Part shown: piece by piece, positions 31,505 through 34,163 of the stretch
How the letters are laid out: every line of letters begins with the position of its first letter
Numbering within the stretch: the first letter of the stretch is position 1
NCBI GenBank assembly: GCA_036266155.1
Contig: DATANR010000363.1
Coordinates: forward strand, 1-34,163
Direction: 5' to 3'
Origin: SIAJ01 sp036266155
GTDB lineage: Bacteria; Planctomycetota; Planctomycetia; Gemmatales; Gemmataceae
DNA: 34,163 nt
Translations under genes and position numbers: made by a program
Notes under the pieces: model-generated
Database searches by the model: none
Seen by the model: only the letters and a program-made list of their open reading frames with translations
What the model was told of the DNA's origin: nothing

Positions 31505-32899
31505 ATGGCAGTTATTGCAGTCGTATTGGACAAGCCACTTGGCGAACTTGAGGAAGGTTCCGTTCTCCACGTGGAAGATGAGGCCGGACAAGCCCTCATC
31601 AGTGCCGGCCTCGCTCATGAGGCTTCAGAGGACGAAGTAAACGGTGGCGAAGGTGACGAGCCCGAGGCCGACGAAGCCGGAGACGAAGGCGATGAAAGCC
31701 CGTCGGCCGACGAAGTTCTGAACCTGGGCAAAAGGGCGGAAGCTGCCGTGGAGAAAGCCACGACATCGGCCGTGGAGAAGATCGTCAAGGCAAACAAGTC
31801 CTACAGCCTTCCGTCCGTGAAGGTGAACAAGTCCGCATGGACCGTTGAACAGAACGAACGTAAGGGCGGGTTCCCGACCTTCAAGTCGTTCTTGGATTGT
31901 GCCATTGCTGCCAAGTTCAACGACCTGTCAGCAAGCAAGAAGATGGATGACTACATGCGCCTTCGCACAAAGGGCGCAATGAATGTCGGGACATCAACCG
32001 CAGGTGGGTCGTTGATCCCCCAACAATGGGCGGATGAGATCTACGCACTTAGCTTCTCAGGTGGCCCAGCGTTTTTGGAAATGATGAGCAAATACGAAAT
32101 GCAGAATCAGGTAATCAATGTACCTGAATTCAACATCACGGCCGGTAACACTGGTATCACTGCTTCCGTTACCAACGAAAACACGGCCATCACAGACACG
32201 ACCGCACTCACCAACACTGTCCAGTTGTCGCTGGTCAAGTTGGGTGTATTGGTGAACATCACAGACGAAATGCTCCGGTTCCAGCATTACAACTTGGAAG
32301 CCTACATTCGTCAGCACGTACCCGCCAAGCTGCGATTCAAAATCAATGATAGCATCCTGAACGGCACGTCGTCTGGTGTGAACCTGATCGGAAATGCGGC
32401 CAAGGTGACGATCACTCGTGGTACGTCCGGCCACATTACCTTCCCTGACATCGTGGCAATGTGGACCTCGTTGTACACAGATTTCCAGAGTGAAAGCTGT
32501 TGGATCATCAACCCAACCGCCTACGGCGATTTGATGAAGCTGGCATTCCCGAACGGCTCCGGAACGTATCCAATCTTCCTGCCAACCCCACCGAACTATT
32601 CGGGTGGTACTGGCAATGCGTCCTACGCTCCTGCCGGCACCTTGTTCGGTCGCCCGGTTCACGTCTGTGAACAAGCCGCCGCTCTTGGTTCTGTGGGTGA
32701 CATCATCCTCGTCCACTTCCCGAGCATCGCTTGTGGATACCTGCCATTGGACTCGGCTCAGACGAACGCCTTGTACTTCGACAAGGCCGTGGATTCGCTC
32801 CGGTTCTTGCAGTACATCGCCACCAAGAACTTGGTCCTCTCGCCTTACACCAGGGCCGACTCGACCACGTGTAGCAACATCGTTGTTGTCGCCGCCTAA
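31505..32899 (+). CDS. Major capsid protein, HK97 fold
   Basis: The 464-residue product has a mature-domain pattern of the HK97 gp5 family from about residue 150 (TSTAGGSLIPQQWADEIY, then VKLGVLVNITDEML, RFKINDSILNG, WIINPTAYGDLMKL, GTLFGRPVHVCEQ and DIILVHFPS). Before it is a ~150-residue N-terminal part: a small domain (1-42), a very acidic stretch (43-72) and a helical segment (73-105), which would be the delta/scaffold region removed by the upstream protease. There is no good ribosome-binding site directly before the ATG. A strong terminator follows the gene. Confidence 0.93.
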   Translation: MAVIAVVLDKPLGELEEGSVLHVEDEAGQALISAGLAHEASEDEVNGGEGDEPEADEAGDEGDESPSADEVLNLGKRAEAAVEKATTSAVEKIVKANKSYSLPSVKVNKSAWTVEQNERKGGFPTFKSFLDCAIAAKFNDLSASKKMDDYMRLRTKGAMNVGTSTAGGSLIPQQWADEIYALSFSGGPAFLEMMSKYEMQNQVINVPEFNITAGNTGITASVTNENTAITDTTALTNTVQLSLVKLGVLVNITDEMLRFQHYNLEAYIRQHVPAKLRFKINDSILNGTSSGVNLIGNAAKVTITRGTSGHITFPDIVAMWTSLYTDFQSESCWIINPTAYGDLMKLAFPNGSGTYPIFLPTPPNYSGGTGNASYAPAGTLFGRPVHVCEQAAALGSVGDIILVHFPSIACGYLPLDSAQTNALYFDKAVDSLRFLQYIATKNLVLSPYTRADSTTCSNIVVVAA

Positions 32900-32920
32900 T
32901 CCGACGCCAACGAAGCAAGA

Positions 32921-32949
32921 GGCCGCCCAAACGGGCGGCCTTTTCTTTT
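32921..32949 (+). terminator. Strong intrinsic terminator after the capsid gene
   Basis: GGCCGCCC-AAAC-GGGCGGCC is followed by TTTTCTTTT. As with the terminator at 24394-24427, it is followed by TTGCGCTC and then by a start-proximal motif, so the terminator and next promoter appear as a unit. Confidence 0.92.
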
Positions 32950-32960
32950 GCGCTCATCGG

Positions 32961-32967
32961 CTACATA
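32961..32967 (+). promoter_or_regulatory. Start-proximal motif CTACATA for the connector gene
   Basis: CTACATA ends 4 bases before the GTG start at 32972; the region upstream is the terminator T-run, so no proper -35 is possible. No Shine-Dalgarno sequence is present. Confidence 0.55.
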
Positions 32968-32971
32968 CGGT

Positions 32972-33817
32972 GTGTCTGACCTCATCACACTTGCTCGTGC
33001 CAAGCAACAAATCCCGAACACACCGTCGGCCGATGACTCCGTTCTGTCGAGCCTCATCACGGCCTGTAGCGCAACAGTCGAAGACTATTGCAATCGTCGC
33101 TTCACGAGTCAGGACTTTGACGAACTGATTTATGGCACCGATGACCCGAACATCCTGGTGGCGAACCCGCCCATCATCCAAGTGAAGGCGGTTCGGATCT
33201 CGCCTTTGCCGGCAATCTGGATAACGAACACTTCCTCGGCCGTCTCCGTGGCAACGGTCACAGTCACCAGTACGGCCGTGGTCCTCTATTCGGTAAGCTC
33301 GGGAACGCCCACAACTGTCACCAAGTCATTCGCCAGTTACGCCACGTTTGCGGCACTCGGGGCGAACATCAACACCATCGGCAATGGATGGTCCGCCACG
33401 GTGCCTGACCAGTTCGCTACATGGGCAACGGCGGACTTGACGCCGCAAGGAGCATTCGGGGCCAAGAACCTGAACGCAAGTCTGCTTGTGTACTGGTGGT
33501 ACTTGCCTTTTGAACGGGTCAATTACGAACTCGGGGAGATATATGCTCCCGGTGCTTTTTGGGATGGGTATCAGACTTGTCGGGTTCAGTACACGGGCGG
33601 GTACGCCACGGTGCCGGAAGAGATCCAACAGGCCACGGCCGAACTCGTGCAACTGGTGTACGCCTCCCGGCGCATGACGCCCGGCTTGGCATCGGAAACA
33701 CTCGACCGCTACAGCTACTCCCGCTTGGCAACCACGAGTATCGACAGCTTGTCTGTGAGTGCCAAGCAAGCCTTGAACTATTACAAGCTCACGACGATCC
33801 CACGTTGGCACGCTTAA
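32972..33817 (+). CDS. Head-tail connector (HK97 gp6/SPP1 gp15-like)
   Basis: The 281-residue product begins with the classic connector helix bundle (LITLARAKQQI, DSVLSSLITACSATVEDYCNRRF) and ends with the matching C-terminal part (VPEEIQQATAELVQLVYASRR). Between about residues 85 and 175 is an insertion of Ser/Thr/Val-rich beta-strands not found in small (about 100-residue) connectors, perhaps an exposed domain. GTG start; a TTG 8 codons upstream belongs to the promoter/terminator region. Confidence 0.85.
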   Translation: MSDLITLARAKQQIPNTPSADDSVLSSLITACSATVEDYCNRRFTSQDFDELIYGTDDPNILVANPPIIQVKAVRISPLPAIWITNTSSAVSVATVTVTSTAVVLYSVSSGTPTTVTKSFASYATFAALGANINTIGNGWSATVPDQFATWATADLTPQGAFGAKNLNASLLVYWWYLPFERVNYELGEIYAPGAFWDGYQTCRVQYTGGYATVPEEIQQATAELVQLVYASRRMTPGLASETLDRYSYSRLATTSIDSLSVSAKQALNYYKLTTIPRWHA

Positions 33818-33826
33818 TGGAGGACG

Positions 33827-34163
33827 ATGTTAGGATTGATGAGACATACTATCGACGTGTGGCGGCCGACGTTTTCAGCGGGTCAAATCACCGGGTACAC
33901 TCTGACGTTTCAGAACGTCCCGAGCTTCGTTCAACCACTGTCGGCGGCCGAACAACTGTTCTACATGCAACGTGGAATCGAAGCCTCGCACACGATTTAC
34001 ACCACGCAAGTCCAAGACTACCAACGGGAGGACGTGGCCGTGTTCACAGACTCGACCGGCAAGGAGCATCAGTTCCACGTGAACGGGGCGCAACAGAACT
34101 TGTTCATCAGCTACTATTGCCAGCTTGACTGTTTGGAATGGCCGGAGGAAGCCAAGAAGAGGC
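33827..34163 (+). CDS. Head-closure/head-tail adaptor protein, truncated by the window end
   Basis: An open frame from the ATG at 33827 (GGAGG upstream) continues without stop to the last base. The 112 residues seen start MLGLMRHTIDVWRP, typical of SPP1 gp16/HK97 gp9-type adaptors ('M...l.h.v.i.r'), with beta-strand segments and a GKEHQFHVNGA turn later. It immediately follows the connector gene, as expected for this module. The end of the gene is not in the window. Confidence 0.75.
   Translation, partial: MLGLMRHTIDVWRPTFSAGQITGYTLTFQNVPSFVQPLSAAEQLFYMQRGIEASHTIYTTQVQDYQREDVAVFTDSTGKEHQFHVNGAQQNLFISYYCQLDCLEWPEEAKKR

Larger units (their letters stand above)
20766..34163. mobile_element. Prophage (left part), integrated in comM; continues past the window
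   Basis: From about 20766 the GC content and codon use drop visibly, host-type palindromes stop, and phage genes follow: terminase subunits, portal-MuF, prohead protease, HK97-fold capsid, head-tail connector and head-closure protein. The left edge is fixed by the sudden end of ComM homology. The right edge, the integrase and the attachment-site repeat are not in the window, so the direct repeat at the ends cannot be seen. No replication or lysis genes are visible in this part. Decay cannot be judged fully, but all the head genes look intact. Confidence 0.85.

Noticed and set aside
1..34163. tRNA, rRNA or CRISPR arrays
   Set aside because: I looked on both strands for tRNA-like cloverleaf and conserved T-loop sequence, rRNA segments and regular repeat-spacer arrays and saw none.

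Overview
The first ~20.8 kb reads as the chromosome of a planctomycete, probably of the Gemmata/Pirellula type. It is GC-rich. It carries a large lineage-typical secreted protein (cytochrome-c-like, DUF1549 and DUF1553 domains), a Tat-exported neutral-ceramidase-like protein, a very long calcium-binding-repeat protein with the N-terminal 'LE-x-L-x-x-R-x-x-P' style motif of planctomycete surface proteins, and many dispersed palindromes. The rest of the window (from about position 20766 to the right end, where it is cut off) is a different kind of DNA, visibly lower in GC: the left part of a tailed-phage-like prophage integrated in the host gene comM/yifB.

Host layout, left to right: ceramidase-like protein (+); an exopolysaccharide group made of a polyprenyl-phosphate sugar transferase and a family 2 glycosyltransferase (both -) facing a WecG/TagA-type glycosyltransferase (+); a DUF1761 membrane protein (+); the RTX-like repeat protein (+); a [2Fe-2S] ferredoxin (+); the DUF1549/DUF1553 protein (-); a 2-oxoglutarate dehydrogenase operon odhA-odhB-lpdA (E1, E2, E3, all -); a DapA-superfamily aldolase (-); a small hypothetical (-); a secreted basic-secretory-protein-type metallopeptidase (+); and comM (-), which has lost its first ~70 codons to the prophage.

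Prophage layout: a headless helix-turn-helix fragment running in from the junction; a string of small, often coiled-coil proteins with strong ribosome-binding sites; a hybrid sensor kinase (PAS, HisKA, HATPase, receiver); two DNA methyltransferases; a 104-residue protein resembling sigma-70 region 2; a small protein; then the head module. The terminase subunits lie on the minus strand, divergent from a portal-MuF fusion, an HK97-type prohead protease, an HK97-fold capsid, a head-tail connector and a truncated head-closure protein on the plus strand.

The most interesting signal is in the prophage. A 7-bp motif of the form CT(A/T)nnTA ends exactly 4 or 5 bases before the start codon of six phage genes (methyltransferase, sigma-like gene, small terminase, portal, protease, connector); four or five of these genes have no Shine-Dalgarno sequence. 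One more copy lies ahead of the capsid gene. With the small sigma-region-2-like protein next door, this suggests a phage late-transcription system using -10-only promoters and largely leaderless mRNAs. Other notable points are the comM target, a DNA-binding-protein fragment cut by the junction, and host palindromic repeats that have become coding sequence in the E1 and E2 subunits of 2-oxoglutarate dehydrogenase.
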